DNA of 64,000 nucleotides from Pseudomonas viridiflava (GTDB lineage Bacteria; Pseudomonadota; Gammaproteobacteria; Pseudomonadales; Pseudomonadaceae): assembly GCF_001642795.1 (NCBI RefSeq), contig NZ_LKEH01000018.1:113817-177816 (forward strand). The letters run 5' to 3'. Of the stretch, positions 49,288-58,780 are shown piece by piece; position 1 is the stretch's first letter, and every line of letters begins with the position of its first letter. A program made the translations under genes and the position numbers. The notes under the pieces were generated by a model. The model had not been told where the DNA came from and searched no databases. It was given only the letters and a program-made list of their open reading frames with translations.

Positions 49288-49584
49288 ATGACGAAGTCGG
49301 AGTTGATCGAACGAATTGTCACCCATCAAGGGCTGCTCTCATCCAAGGATGTCGAGTTGGCCATCAAGACCATGCTTGAACAAATGTCCCAGTGCCTCGC
49401 GACGGGCGACCGTATCGAGATCCGTGGGTTTGGCAGCTTTTCCCTGCATTACCGCGCACCCCGTGTAGGGCGCAATCCCAAAACGGGCCAGTCGGTCAGC
49501 CTTGACGGCAAGTTCGTCCCCCATTTCAAGCCGGGCAAGGAACTGCGTGACCGGGTCAACGAGGACGAAGAAGAAGGCCTCTGA
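49288..49584 (+). CDS. ihfB: Integration host factor subunit beta
   Basis: 98-residue DNA-bending HU/IHF family protein: [11 protein letters not shown], then [26 protein letters not shown] with the beta-arm Pro, and [15 protein letters not shown]. It is the usual neighbour of rpsA in gammaproteobacteria. A TTGACA at 49183 and AT-rich DNA upstream suggest its own promoter. lapA follows 23 bases after the stop. Confidence 0.97.
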   Translation: MTKSELIERIVTHQGLLSSKDVELAIKTMLEQMSQCLATGDRIEIRGFGSFSLHYRAPRVGRNPKTGQSVSLDGKFVPHFKPGKELRDRVNEDEEEGL

Positions 49585-49607
49585 ATCGTAAATCGAAGGA
49601 TCACCCG

Positions 49608-49859
49608 ATGCGTCTTTTCAAACGAGTCATTCTGATCGCCGTTGTGCTGTTCATCGTGTTGGCCACGACGATTTTTGTGCTGGAAAATCGGCAGCCTGTC
49701 GATCTGGTTCTTTTCGGTTGGTCGGCACCGCAACTCCCTTTTGCTGTGCCTGTCGTATGTGCCCTGTTGATCGGCATGCTGATAGGTCCGCTTTTCGCCT
49801 GGATCGCGAGTCTGCGCAGCAAGCGCTCGTCCTACCCTCGATCAATCAAGGCCGAGTAA
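49608..49859 (+). CDS. lapA: LapA-domain inner membrane protein (DUF1049)
   Basis: 83 residues with two hydrophobic helices (VILIAVVLFIVLATTIFVL and LPFAVPVVCALLIGMLIGPLFAWIA) separated by NRQPVDLVLFGWSA, the DUF1049 pattern. In E. coli LapA works with LapB to control LpxC and lipopolysaccharide synthesis. No lapB gene follows here. Probably cotranscribed with ihfB. Confidence 0.88.
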   Translation: MRLFKRVILIAVVLFIVLATTIFVLENRQPVDLVLFGWSAPQLPFAVPVVCALLIGMLIGPLFAWIASLRSKRSSYPRSIKAE

Positions 49860-50257
49860 ATCAGGCATTGCCGGACCCATGTCCGGCAGTCAGAGTTTTT
49901 CGCTTCCTTCAGTTTATTTTTTCGGCAGCTACTCATTCTGACCTGAAGCATTATCGGTTGTCGGAGTTGAGTGCCTTCAGTTGGTAATTGTGCTTTTGGT
50001 CTTGTAAGAGTTTTCCTGTTTTGTAATGGAATACTCATCATTGTCGTAAGACGTTTTCCGATTATTCTACTGCAGGCCCATTTTACTGGGCCTGCCGGTT
50101 GCCTGTTCAATTAGATGTCTGTTTGTTGTCGCTGGGCCATCTTGTGTCAAGGCTTGAATGCCGGATTTTCGGGTGCAGAATAGAGCGGGCTTACAACACG
50201 AGTCGCTTGCCAGAAATTACTCGCTATCCGTTCTGGCCTTTACACAAAGGTAGTTGA
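49860..50257. other. Intergenic region between lapA and the beta-CASP gene
   Basis: 398 bases, AT-richer than its surroundings and without a supported gene. It contains a nine-base perfect stem, GCAGGCCCA / TGGGCCTGC (50072-50095), lacking a T run, which may end lapA transcription. The lower GC content fits the border of an LPS locus. Confidence 0.5.
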
Positions 50258-51688
50258 ATGTCTTATCCCAAACTTGTGCATCACGGTGCAATAGAGACCG
50301 TGACGGGCTCGTGCCATCAGTTGTGCATGGATGCTGTAAACCATCTGTTGATTGATTGTGGTTCGGTGCAGTCCGCCGAGAACTCTGGCGTGACAGGGTT
50401 CGGTTTTTCCCCGGCAAGTATCAGGGCGCTTCTTTTGACCCACGTGCACAACGACCATGTAGGCCGAATCCCGGAGTTGCTGGCGAGCGGTTACAAGGGG
50501 CCGATCATCTGCAGTGAGCCCAGTGCTCACCTGTTGCCGCTGGTCATGGAAGATATTCTCGGCATCCAGTTTGGCCGGGATTCTGCGCAGGTAAACCGCC
50601 ATCTCGATGCTATCGGCAAGCGAATCATTGCGCTGCCCTTTGACAGCTGGTTCGAGCTGATCGCCACCGAATCGCTGCATTGCAGGGTCAGACTGCAGCG
50701 TGCGGGTCATATCCTGGGATCAGCCTGCATCGAATGCGATCTCACCTATCCGCTGGAAAACCGTTCGCAGCGTGTGGTGTTCTCCGGTGACCTGGGAGCA
50801 TCGAATACACCTTTCCTGCCTGCGCCCCGGCCGCCTGAGCGCGCCGATGTACTGGTGCTGGAGTCAACCTATGGTGATCGTCTTCACGAAGATCGAAACA
50901 CTCGCCAGGGTCGCCTTGAGCAACTGATCGACAAGGCGCTGGAGGATAAAGGTACCGTGCTGATCCCCGCCTTCAGTCTGGGGCGCACTCAGGAGCTTCT
51001 GTATGAGCTGGAGGACATTCTCCACAGGAAAGGGCTCTCTGGTGCACTCGCTGTCGATCCTGCAAGCGATGAGGCGTCCATGGTCGACTGGCCGCAGTTG
51101 CCCATCATTCTTGATTCGCCGCTGGCCAGCCGCTTTACCAGGGTCTATCAATCCTTCTCCGACTACTGGAGCGAAGACGCCCGCGAGCGCCTGCAGCAGG
51201 GCAGGGCGCCGCTGGGCTTCTCCCAGTTGATCACCGTGGACAGCCACGCCAGCCACTTGCAGGTCGTCAACTACCTGACCAGCACCGCTCGCCCGGCTAT
51301 CGTCATCGCGGGCAACGGGATGTGTGCAGGCGGACGCATCGTCAATTACCTCAAGGCCATGCTGGGCGACAGCCGCCACAACGTACTCTTTGTCGGTTAT
51401 CAGGCCCGGGGCACGCCGGGTGCTGCCATCCAGATGCATGGTCCGCGTGGAGGGTATGTCGAGCTTGATCGGGAGCGCTTCGATATTCTTGCGGGCGTTT
51501 CGACGGTCAACGGGTATTCGGCACACGCCGATCAGGCAGGGCTGGTCGCGTTCGTGACGGGTATGGATGAATGGCCGGCGCAAATACGACTGGTTCACGG
51601 CGAGCCGACTGCCAAGAAGTCCCTGGGGCAGGTACTGGAACGCAAGTATTCGCTGCAAAAGCGGGCGGTTGAATTGATTATTCCCTGA
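50258..51688 (+). CDS. Metallo-beta-lactamase / beta-CASP hydrolase (RNA-type)
   Basis: A 476-residue protein of the bacterial CPSF73-like family, predicted to cut or trim RNA using zinc. The metal ligands appear in LTHVHNDHVGRIP, RAGHILGSACIE and FSGDLGAS, the beta-CASP motif in VLESTYGDR, and the RMMBL region in VNGYSAHADQAGL and LVHGEPTAKKSL. The canonical H-x-H-x-D-H is intact (HVHNDH). It stands alone between ihfB-lapA and the sugar genes; no ribosome site is striking. Substrate unknown. Confidence 0.85.
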   Translation: MSYPKLVHHGAIETVTGSCHQLCMDAVNHLLIDCGSVQSAENSGVTGFGFSPASIRALLLTHVHNDHVGRIPELLASGYKGPIICSEPSAHLLPLVMEDILGIQFGRDSAQVNRHLDAIGKRIIALPFDSWFELIATESLHCRVRLQRAGHILGSACIECDLTYPLENRSQRVVFSGDLGASNTPFLPAPRPPERADVLVLESTYGDRLHEDRNTRQGRLEQLIDKALEDKGTVLIPAFSLGRTQELLYELEDILHRKGLSGALAVDPASDEASMVDWPQLPIILDSPLASRFTRVYQSFSDYWSEDARERLQQGRAPLGFSQLITVDSHASHLQVVNYLTSTARPAIVIAGNGMCAGGRIVNYLKAMLGDSRHNVLFVGYQARGTPGAAIQMHGPRGGYVELDRERFDILAGVSTVNGYSAHADQAGLVAFVTGMDEWPAQIRLVHGEPTAKKSLGQVLERKYSLQKRAVELIIP

Positions 51689-51744
51689 TTAAGAAAATTT
51701 CATCGCGCGCTTAGTCTGTCAGTTGAAGTTTGGAAGTCCGGCCG

Positions 51745-51888
51745 ATGGCAATTGTTTTGAATCTCGGTGTGTTGAAAGCAATGATTCCTGATTGGCGACA
51801 ATGTCGTCGGCCGGTTCTTGAAAAATGGCATTTACAAGTAATTAAGGTTGCTAAAATGTCTCACGTCAGTAATATTTCCACGCTTTGA
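51745..51888 (+). CDS. Possible 47-residue protein of unknown function
   Basis: An ATG at 51745 after a GGAAGT stretch opens 47 codons ending just before the epimerase gene. The peptide is basic and hydrophobic (VLEKWHLQVIKVAK). It could be translated as a leader or be a remnant; I recognise nothing in it. Confidence 0.2.
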   Translation: MAIVLNLGVLKAMIPDWRQCRRPVLEKWHLQVIKVAKMSHVSNISTL

Positions 51889-51902
51889 AAAGGCGTTGCG
51901 AT

Positions 51903-52880
51903 ATGAGCGATGAGGCTGCATGGGTTGCGATAACAGGTGCAACAGGCTTCGTTGGCAGCGCGCTCGTTCGTCAGTTGATCGAGAAAACCGATTACCGACT
52001 GCGTGTTGCAGTACGCGGTCCCTACGATCATTCCTGCGAGCGTATCCACCCGGTTACCGTCGGCTCCCTTTCGCCGGACAATCAATGGGCTTCCTTCGTA
52101 GAAGGCGCAAGTACAGTGATTCATTGCGCGGCGCGTGTTCATGTGTTGAATGATTCGGTCGCGCACCCTGAGGCGGAATATTTTCGCGCCAATGTCGAGG
52201 CGACACTCAACCTGGCAGAGCAGGCCGCTGCGGCAGGCGTGCGGCGGTTCATCTTTCTCAGTTCGATCAAGGTCAATGGCGAAAGTACGCCGCCGGGTCA
52301 GCCATTCAAAGCTACAGATAAATGCGACCCTGCCGACCCTTACGGCGTGTCCAAGTACAAGGCCGAGCAAGGGCTGCGTGAGGTGTCCTCTCGCACGGGG
52401 ATGGAAGTGGTGATCATTCGTCCGGTGCTGGTCTACGGGCCGGGGGTCAAGGCCAACTTCCTCAATATGATGCGCTGGCTGGACAGGCGCGTACCCTTGC
52501 CGCTGGGTGCTATCAATAATCGTCGCAGCCTGGTGGCTCTGGGTAATCTGGTGGACCTTGTGGCCACCTGCGTTGCTCATCCGGCAGCGGCAGGACAGAC
52601 ATTGCTGGTCAGCGACGGTCACGACCTGTCCACAACTGACTTGTTGAGTGAGATGGGCAGGGCGCTGGGCAAGCCTGCCCGGCTGATCCCTGTTCCGGGC
52701 TGGATGTTGCACCGTGCTGCAGCGCTACTTGGAAAGAAAGAGTTTTCCCAGCGACTGTGCGGCTCACTACAGGTCGATATTGCCAGCACATGCGAAGTGC
52801 TCGATTGGGCGCCGCCCATACGATTTGAAAACGCGATGGAAGAGACTGCTCGACATTATCTGGACAATAAACATGCTTGA
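51903..52880 (+). CDS. NAD-dependent nucleotide-sugar epimerase/dehydratase (WbpV-like)
   Basis: An extended SDR of 325 residues with the NAD motif ITGATGFVGSALVRQL, HCAARVHVL, the catalytic Ser in FLSSIKVNGE and Tyr/Lys in YGVSKYKAE. In P. aeruginosa the WbpV family acts in QuiNAc/FucNAc sugar synthesis next to wbpL and wbpM. Position before wbpL and wbpM supports an LPS role. The start ATG 51903 follows AAAAGGCG; TTG 51885 is in frame. It overlaps the next gene by eight bases. Confidence 0.85.
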   Translation: MSDEAAWVAITGATGFVGSALVRQLIEKTDYRLRVAVRGPYDHSCERIHPVTVGSLSPDNQWASFVEGASTVIHCAARVHVLNDSVAHPEAEYFRANVEATLNLAEQAAAAGVRRFIFLSSIKVNGESTPPGQPFKATDKCDPADPYGVSKYKAEQGLREVSSRTGMEVVIIRPVLVYGPGVKANFLNMMRWLDRRVPLPLGAINNRRSLVALGNLVDLVATCVAHPAAAGQTLLVSDGHDLSTTDLLSEMGRALGKPARLIPVPGWMLHRAAALLGKKEFSQRLCGSLQVDIASTCEVLDWAPPIRFENAMEETARHYLDNKHA

Positions 52881-53889
52881 GTGGCTTGCCATCACGACCA
52901 TTGCGCTGCTCTCCCTGCTCTTGACGGCGCTGCTTCGCAGATATGCGCTGTCCAGAAGCCTGCTGGACGTTCCCAACGCCCGCAGTTCGCATTCCATTCC
53001 AACTCCCAGAGGTGGAGGCGTGGCCATCGTTATCGCCTTCCTGCTCGCGACCATCGTAATGGCGGGCGCCGGACAGATTTCTGTGGAGACTTCGATGGCC
53101 ATCGTCGGTGCAGGCGGTCTGGTCGCGATCATCGGCTTCATGGATGATCATGGGCACATCGCTGCCCGCTGGCGTCTGTTGGGCCATTTCGCGGCGGCTG
53201 TGTGGGCACTGGTCTGGTCCGGGGGACTGGCTCCGCTCAGTGTCATGGGCACGACGTTCGATCTGGGTGTGGTGGGTCAGATTTGCGCTGTGTTCTATCT
53301 GGTCTGGATGCTGAACCTCTATAACTTCATGGACGGTATCGACGGGATCGCCAGCGTCGAAGCAGTGACGGTGTGCGGCGGCATCAGCCTTGTCTATGCG
53401 CTGAGCGGTTTTGATGCTCTGCTCTGGGGCCCCTTGTTTCTGGCGGCCTCGGTTGTCGGATTTCTCTATTGGAATTTCCCGCCAGCGCGCATATTCATGG
53501 GCGATGCCGGCAGCGGTTTTCTGGGCGTTGCCTTGGGAATACTTTCTGTTCAGGCAGCCTGGTCCTCACCTCAGCTATTCTGGGCATGGCTGATCCTGTT
53601 GGGAGTGTTTATCGTGGACGCGACGGTTACGCTTCTGCGCCGCCTCATACGCCGGGAAAAGGTGTATGAAGCACATCGCAGCCATGCCTACCAGTTTGCG
53701 TCACGTCGGCTTGGCGGGCATCTTCCCGTCACGCTGGCCGTTGGCCTGATCAACGTCTGCTGGCTGCTTCCTGTGGCCCTGTGGGTCGTGTTGATGAATG
53801 CAGAAGGGATCGTGGGGGTCATTGTCGCCTACGTCCCCCTGGTGATACTTGCATTGCGGTTCGACGCCGGTCAGGCAGAGACGAGTTAA
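52873..53889 (+). CDS. wbpL: WbpL-like undecaprenyl-phosphate sugar-1-phosphate transferase
   Basis: A polytopic glycosyltransferase family 4 (WecA/MraY type) enzyme of 338 residues that starts O-antigen assembly by moving an N-acetylhexosamine-1-phosphate to undecaprenyl phosphate. Motifs: SSHSIPTPRGGG, GFMDDHG, NLYNFMDGIDGIAS, FMGDAGSGF and the HAYQFASRR loop. ATG 52873 overlaps the epimerase stop. Together with wbpM it forms the conserved end of the Pseudomonas LPS locus. Confidence 0.9.
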   Translation: MLEWLAITTIALLSLLLTALLRRYALSRSLLDVPNARSSHSIPTPRGGGVAIVIAFLLATIVMAGAGQISVETSMAIVGAGGLVAIIGFMDDHGHIAARWRLLGHFAAAVWALVWSGGLAPLSVMGTTFDLGVVGQICAVFYLVWMLNLYNFMDGIDGIASVEAVTVCGGISLVYALSGFDALLWGPLFLAASVVGFLYWNFPPARIFMGDAGSGFLGVALGILSVQAAWSSPQLFWAWLILLGVFIVDATVTLLRRLIRREKVYEAHRSHAYQFASRRLGGHLPVTLAVGLINVCWLLPVALWVVLMNAEGIVGVIVAYVPLVILALRFDAGQAETS

Positions 53890-53987
53890 CTAAACGTGAT
53901 ATTAAGTGTCCTATCACGTGGAGCGTTGCATCGAGAAGGGTTTTGCGCAGTGAACCGAGACCAAAGCGAAGGAGTACTGACGAATTG

Positions 53988-55982
53988 ATGAGCAAGTTGC
54001 GATCTTTTCTACTGGCACTGCCACGCCGGAAAAAGCGGATAATTCAGGTTGCTGCTGACATTATTCTGGTCTGGATCGCCCTGTGGATGTCGTTCGTCGT
54101 CCGTCTCGGGATTGATGAGCTGATCAATCCGCTTGAAAAACACACCTGGCTTTTCATCAGTGCGCCGTTGGCTGCCATTCCTCTGTTCATCCGGTTTGGC
54201 ATGTATCGGGCCGTGATGCGCTATTTCGGAAACGACGCCCTGATCGCAATCATCAAGGCGGTCACGCTTTCCTCTCTGATTCTGGGCTGCATGGTCTATG
54301 TCTACAGCAACCATCAGCAGCTGGTACCGCGCTCGGTCATCTTCAACTATTGGTGGTTGAGCATGGTCATGATTGGCGGGCTGCGTCTGGCGATGAGGCA
54401 GTATTTTCTGGGAGACTGGTTTACGGCTGCACAGCATGTGCCCTTTGCCAGAAGCGACAACGGTCTTCAGAAAGTCGCCATTTATGGCGCCGGAGCCGCA
54501 GGCAACCAGTTGGTTGCGGCCTTGCGGATGGGAAGGGTGATGCACCCGGTCGCGTTCATCGACGATGACGAATCCATTTCGAATCGGGTCATTTCCGGGC
54601 TTCAGGTCTACAAGCCCAAACATATTCAACGAATGATCGATGCCACGGGTGCCCAGGAAATCCTGCTGGCCATTCCCTCTTCATCACGAGGCCGCCGCCG
54701 CGAGATATTGGGTTATCTCGAAGGTTTCCCGCTGCACGTGCGAAGCGTTCCGGGCTTCATGGATCTCGCGGCAGGGCGTGTGAAAGTGGACGACCTCCAG
54801 GAAGTCGACATCGCCGACCTGCTCGGGCGCGACGCTGTGCCAGCTCGTGAGAACCTGCTGGAGCACTGCATCAAGGGTCAGACCGTTCTGGTTACCGGGG
54901 CTGGCGGATCCATCGGCTCTGAGCTGTGCAGGCAGATCCTGCTGCTCGGCCCCACCAAGCTGCTGCTGCTTGATCACAGCGAGTTCAACCTCTACAGCAT
55001 CGTGTCTGAGCTGGAGCAGCGTTCCTCCCGCGAGTCATTGAGCGTGAAGTTGTTGCCTATTTTAGGGTCGGTACGCAACCACCCCAAACTGCTGGCGATC
55101 ATGAAAGCCTGGAAGGTCGACACGGTCTACCACGCGGCCGCGTACAAGCATGTGCCGATGGTCGAGCACAACATTGCCGAAGGTGTGATCAACAATGTCG
55201 TCGGTACTCTCAATACCGCGCAGGCGGCGTTGCAGGCCGGTGTCTCCAACTTTGTCCTGATCTCGACCGACAAGGCTGTCAGGCCGACCAACGTCATGGG
55301 CAGTACCAAGCGCCTGGCCGAGCTGATATTGCAGGCGCTCAGTCGTGAAACCGCCCCGGTCATCTTCGGCGACAAGGCCAACGTTTATCAGGTCAACAAG
55401 ACGCGTTTCACCATGGTGCGTTTCGGCAACGTGCTGGGGTCGTCCGGATCGGTGATACCGCTGTTCCACAAGCAGATACAGACAGGCGGCCCCCTGACCG
55501 TCACCCATCCCAAGATCACGCGTTACTTCATGACCATTCCGGAAGCGGCGCAGCTGGTGATCCAGGCAGGTTCCATGGGGCACGGCGGTGACGTGTTCGT
55601 CCTCGACATGGGCGAACCCGTGAAAATCATCGAGCTGGCCGAGAAGATGATTCATCTTTCAGGCCTCAGTATCCGCTCCGAGAAAAATCCTCAGGGAGAT
55701 ATCTCTATCGAGTTCACAGGGCTGCGGCCAGGCGAAAAGCTTTATGAAGAACTGCTGATCGGCGATAACGTGGTTGCCACCGAGCACCCGATGATCATGA
55801 GTGCCACGGAAGACTACCTGCCCTGGGATGTCTTGAAAGGCCGCCTGTCCAGGTTGCTGGATGCGGTTGATGGTGACGACTATGCCACTGTGCGTCAGTT
55901 ACTTCGTGAAACAGTCAGTGGTTATACGCCGGAAGGTGAGATTGTCGACTGGATGCATCAGGAACGTCGCAGCGAAACGTGA
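53988..55982 (+). CDS. wbpM: WbpM-type UDP-GlcNAc 4,6-dehydratase
   Basis: 664 residues. Four N-terminal membrane helices (about 20-130), a first nucleotide-binding domain (VAIYGAGAAGNQL), then the catalytic SDR domain with VTGAGGSIGSEL at 302-313 and the Ser-Met-Lys type active site: STDK at 426-429, M437 and K441, Met replacing the usual Tyr as in WbpM. Needed for QuiNAc- or FucNAc-containing LPS. GGAG at 53971 is 13 bases from ATG 53988; TTG 53985 gives better spacing and could be the start. Confidence 0.92.
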   Translation: MSKLRSFLLALPRRKKRIIQVAADIILVWIALWMSFVVRLGIDELINPLEKHTWLFISAPLAAIPLFIRFGMYRAVMRYFGNDALIAIIKAVTLSSLILGCMVYVYSNHQQLVPRSVIFNYWWLSMVMIGGLRLAMRQYFLGDWFTAAQHVPFARSDNGLQKVAIYGAGAAGNQLVAALRMGRVMHPVAFIDDDESISNRVISGLQVYKPKHIQRMIDATGAQEILLAIPSSSRGRRREILGYLEGFPLHVRSVPGFMDLAAGRVKVDDLQEVDIADLLGRDAVPARENLLEHCIKGQTVLVTGAGGSIGSELCRQILLLGPTKLLLLDHSEFNLYSIVSELEQRSSRESLSVKLLPILGSVRNHPKLLAIMKAWKVDTVYHAAAYKHVPMVEHNIAEGVINNVVGTLNTAQAALQAGVSNFVLISTDKAVRPTNVMGSTKRLAELILQALSRETAPVIFGDKANVYQVNKTRFTMVRFGNVLGSSGSVIPLFHKQIQTGGPLTVTHPKITRYFMTIPEAAQLVIQAGSMGHGGDVFVLDMGEPVKIIELAEKMIHLSGLSIRSEKNPQGDISIEFTGLRPGEKLYEELLIGDNVVATEHPMIMSATEDYLPWDVLKGRLSRLLDAVDGDDYATVRQLLRETVSGYTPEGEIVDWMHQERRSET

Positions 55983-56141
55983 TGTTACTTGATGAACAGT
56001 CAGGGCAGTCGCTGTATTTGCTGGGCATCGGTTGTTTGAAATAACTGGCAATGCCAGGCCTTGTTGACATGGAATAACGCTCGCCCTAAGTTTCGAGCGC
56101 AGCTTCGGAAAGCTGCCTTAAACTGTTATGGAGCGTTAACT

Positions 56142-56474
56142 ATGCGAACCGCCTTTTTCTCTTCCCTGATGTTTGCCTTGCTCACCAGCGCCTCGGTCGC
56201 TGTCAGCGCAGCACCTTCACCCACTCCGGTCATTGCCGAAGCCCCGGTTTCAGTAGCGGTGCAGGAGCAACGCACTGACCTCGTCAACCTCAACAAGGCC
56301 GATGCGGAAACCTTCCAAAAGGAACTGGCTGGTATTGGCAAGAACAAGGCAGATGCGATCGTGGCCTATCGTGAAAGCAATGGCGAGTTCACATCGGTCG
56401 ACGAGTTGATCGAAGTCAAAGGTATCGGAAAGTCCATTCTCGAAAAGAACAGGGATAAACTGACGGTTGAGTAA
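56142..56474 (+). CDS. ComEA-like helix-hairpin-helix protein
   Basis: 110 residues: a signal peptide (MRTAFFSSLMFALLTSASVA) followed by an exported tandem helix-hairpin-helix domain, VNLNKADAETFQKELAGIGKNKADAI and FTSVDELIEVKGIGKSILEKN (as two motifs). Probably binds DNA in the periplasm. It follows wbpM directly as PA3140 follows wbpM in P. aeruginosa. ATG 56142 has GGAG nine bases upstream. Confidence 0.88.
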   Translation: MRTAFFSSLMFALLTSASVAVSAAPSPTPVIAEAPVSVAVQEQRTDLVNLNKADAETFQKELAGIGKNKADAIVAYRESNGEFTSVDELIEVKGIGKSILEKNRDKLTVE

Positions 56475-56492
56475 GCCGCGTTTCGCTAACTG

Positions 56493-56524
56493 AAAACAGG
56501 CCGATATTGCATCGGCCTGTTTTA
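56493..56524. terminator. Rho-independent terminator (bidirectional)
   Basis: AAAACAGGCCGAT / ATCGGCCTGTTTT hairpin with T or A runs on both flanks, between the ComEA-like gene and the convergent tetR gene. Confidence 0.9.
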
Positions 56525-56526
56525 TA

Positions 56527-57147
56527 TCAGGTATTCAGTGGTATTTCGTCAGTCACCGTAGACTGAAGAGGAACTTCAGCGGTGTCCGGTTTACTGATAT
56601 GAAGTTTCACATGCTCTCGGGTAACTTTCAAAATATGTTCCGACAGCTGTTTGTCATGCACGCTACGTGACAGCATCAGGGCGCCAACCAGACTCGACAG
56701 AACCAGCATGCTTTTGGGTTCGGGATTTTCGATTTGCTGAGCTTCGTCGAACGCGTCCAGCAAATGAATGATGATTTCGTCAGTCAGCGGACTGGGCTGA
56801 TTCAGCTGACCCAGTTCGGCGCACATGTTCGGCAACGGACAGCCGGTGCCTGGTTCGTCACGGTGGGGGCTGGACAGATAGATGTCTATGAACTCGCTCA
56901 GCGAGTCCGGGCCGGTGAATGTCTCGCGAGTGCATGCCTTTGCCTCATCGACGGCCAGTTTCAAGGCCTGCTCGACGAGGTCATCCTTGGATTTGAAATG
57001 CGCGTAGAAGCCACCGTGTGTCAGCCCCAGCGATTTCATCAAAGGTTGAAGGCCAGTCGCGCCTATGCCATCCCGGCGAAAACGTACGGATGCTTCCTTG
57101 ACAATCCGCTGGTGGGTTTGAGCTTTACGATCAAGCGCGTAACGCAT
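56527..57147 (-). CDS. TetR/AcrR family transcriptional regulator
   Basis: 206 residues with an N-terminal helix-turn-helix (IVKEASVRFRRDGIGATGLQPLMKSLGLTHGGFYAHFKSKDDL, quoted as its overall span: key blocks GIGATG, LTHGGFYAHF). The C-terminal ligand domain holds GCPLPNMCAELG, seen in the TetR_C group of NemR-like and YxaF-like repressors, with Cys residues that could sense electrophiles. ATG 57147 follows GGAG. The target is not obvious; the permease gene is divergent, 316 bases away. Confidence 0.85.
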   Translation of the reverse strand: MRYALDRKAQTHQRIVKEASVRFRRDGIGATGLQPLMKSLGLTHGGFYAHFKSKDDLVEQALKLAVDEAKACTRETFTGPDSLSEFIDIYLSSPHRDEPGTGCPLPNMCAELGQLNQPSPLTDEIIIHLLDAFDEAQQIENPEPKSMLVLSSLVGALMLSRSVHDKQLSEHILKVTREHVKLHISKPDTAEVPLQSTVTDEIPLNT

Positions 57148-57463
57148 GCGCCGAGTCTCCAGGAAGTGGCCGGAATGCTACAGAGCCTTTATACATAGGT
57201 GAAACGATGCAGCATAGGTTTTGAGTGGCTTTGGCCCGCATTTCAGGGACATCCCCATCACCTTCAGGGAAGGTTTGGCAGCGTCTGGAATCATGTTGGC
57301 GTACCTGCTGCAGCGTCGTGCTTACAAAACTGTCGGACAAAAAACGTTGATTTCTCGCTGTAATCCCGGACAATCCGGCCCCTGTTTTCGAGGGAAGCGC
57401 TGACTGCCAGGTTTTTTCGATGCGTTTCCCTTTTTGATTAACCGGCCACGGAGAGTCCACCGG
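57148..57463. other. Divergent control region between tetR and the permease gene
   Basis: 316 bases with no supported gene. It should contain promoters for both neighbours and possibly the TetR operator, but I could not pick out a convincing palindrome. Confidence 0.4.
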
Positions 57464-58741
57464 ATGAATGATCAGGCAAATGGCGTCGTAGAACGTCTGG
57501 ATGTAAAACCTGCGAGCGTCACTGCGTGGAATCGCAACGACACCACCTGGATGCTTGGCCTGTTCGGGACCGCCATTGGCGCAGGTACGCTGTTCCTGCC
57601 GATCAACGCAGGCATTGGCGGGTTCTGGCCCTTGATGGTTCTGGCGGTGCTGGCGTTCCCGATGACGTTCTACGCGCACAGAGGCCTGACGCGGTTTGTA
57701 CTGTCTGGACGTGAAGGCGCCGACATCACTGAAGTGGTCGAACAGCATTTCGGCAAGGCTGCCGGTGCGCTGATCACTCTGCTGTATTTCTTTGCAATCT
57801 TTCCGATCCTGCTGATCTACAGCGTGGCGCTCACCAACACCGTAGGCAGCTTCCTTGAACATCAGCTTCACCTGGAGCCGCCACCGCGTGCCATTCTGGC
57901 ATTGCTGTTGATCGTCGGCCTGCTGGCCGTGGTGCGCTGCGGGGAGCGATTCATCGTCAAGGCCATGAGCCTGATGGTCTACCCCTTCATCGTTGCGCTG
58001 CTGTTCCTCGCCGTGTTCCTGATTCCGCACTGGACCGGCGGCATTCTGAGCACCGCCACCACATTGCCCGAAGCTTCGGCATTCTGGCCCACGCTGTGGC
58101 TGGCCATTCCGGTGATGGTGTTCTCCTTCAACCACACCCCGATCATTTCGGCCTTCGCCGTTGACCAGAAACGCCAGTACGGCGAGAACGCGGAAGTCCG
58201 CAGTTCGCAGATTCTGGCGCGTGCTCACGGTTTGATGGTGGTGATGGTGCTGTTCTTCGTGTTCAGCTGTGTCCTGACCCTGTCGCCGACCCAACTGGCC
58301 GAAGCCAAGGCCCAGAACATTTCGATTCTGTCTTACCTGGCCAATCACTTCAGCAACCCGACCATTGCGTTCGTCGCGCCACTGATTGCCTTCGTGGCAA
58401 TCTCGAAGTCGTTCCTGGGCCACTACATTGGTGCGAGTGAGGGCTTGAAAGGTCTGATCGTCAAAACGGGTCGTCGTCCTGCGCCCAAGGTGCTGGATCG
58501 CGTCACCGCAGCGTTCATGCTGGTGGTGTGCTGGATTGTGGCAACGCTGAACCCAAGCATTCTGGGCATGATCGAGACGCTTGGCGGCCCGATCATCTCG
58601 GCGCTGCTGTTCCTGATGCCGATGTATGCCATCCACAAGGTACCCGCCATGCGTCAATACGCGGGCAAGCTGTCCAACGTTTTCGTTGTGGCTGCAGGCG
58701 TAGTCGCCATCACCGCATTGGTCTATTCGCTGGTTCAATAG
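57464..58741 (+). CDS. HAAAP-family amino acid permease (serine/threonine or aromatic type)
   Basis: A polytopic transporter of 425 residues with about eleven helices. The start WMLGLFGTAIGAGTLFLPINAG is typical of the hydroxy/aromatic amino acid permease family (SdaC, TdcC), as are FNHTPIISAF and the KSFLGHYIGASEG segment. Probable proton-coupled serine or threonine uptake. ATG 57464 follows a CGGAGAG site; an ATG-like start further up is weaker. No serine dehydratase gene is next to it. Confidence 0.85.
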   Translation: MNDQANGVVERLDVKPASVTAWNRNDTTWMLGLFGTAIGAGTLFLPINAGIGGFWPLMVLAVLAFPMTFYAHRGLTRFVLSGREGADITEVVEQHFGKAAGALITLLYFFAIFPILLIYSVALTNTVGSFLEHQLHLEPPPRAILALLLIVGLLAVVRCGERFIVKAMSLMVYPFIVALLFLAVFLIPHWTGGILSTATTLPEASAFWPTLWLAIPVMVFSFNHTPIISAFAVDQKRQYGENAEVRSSQILARAHGLMVVMVLFFVFSCVLTLSPTQLAEAKAQNISILSYLANHFSNPTIAFVAPLIAFVAISKSFLGHYIGASEGLKGLIVKTGRRPAPKVLDRVTAAFMLVVCWIVATLNPSILGMIETLGGPIISALLFLMPMYAIHKVPAMRQYAGKLSNVFVVAAGVVAITALVYSLVQ

Positions 58742-58760
58742 TCATCGGCCCGGACAGGGT

Positions 58761-58780
58761 GGGCGCAGTCATCTGCGCCC
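58761..58780 (+). terminator. Hairpin after the permease gene
   Basis: GGGCGCAG-TCAT-CTGCGCCC, a perfect eight-base stem 19 bases after the stop; only a short T stretch follows, so efficiency is uncertain. Confidence 0.6.

Noticed and set aside
57131..58738. A 535-codon frame opposite the permease gene
   Set aside because: Antisense shadow; the plus strand encodes a clear polytopic transporter with a good ribosome site.
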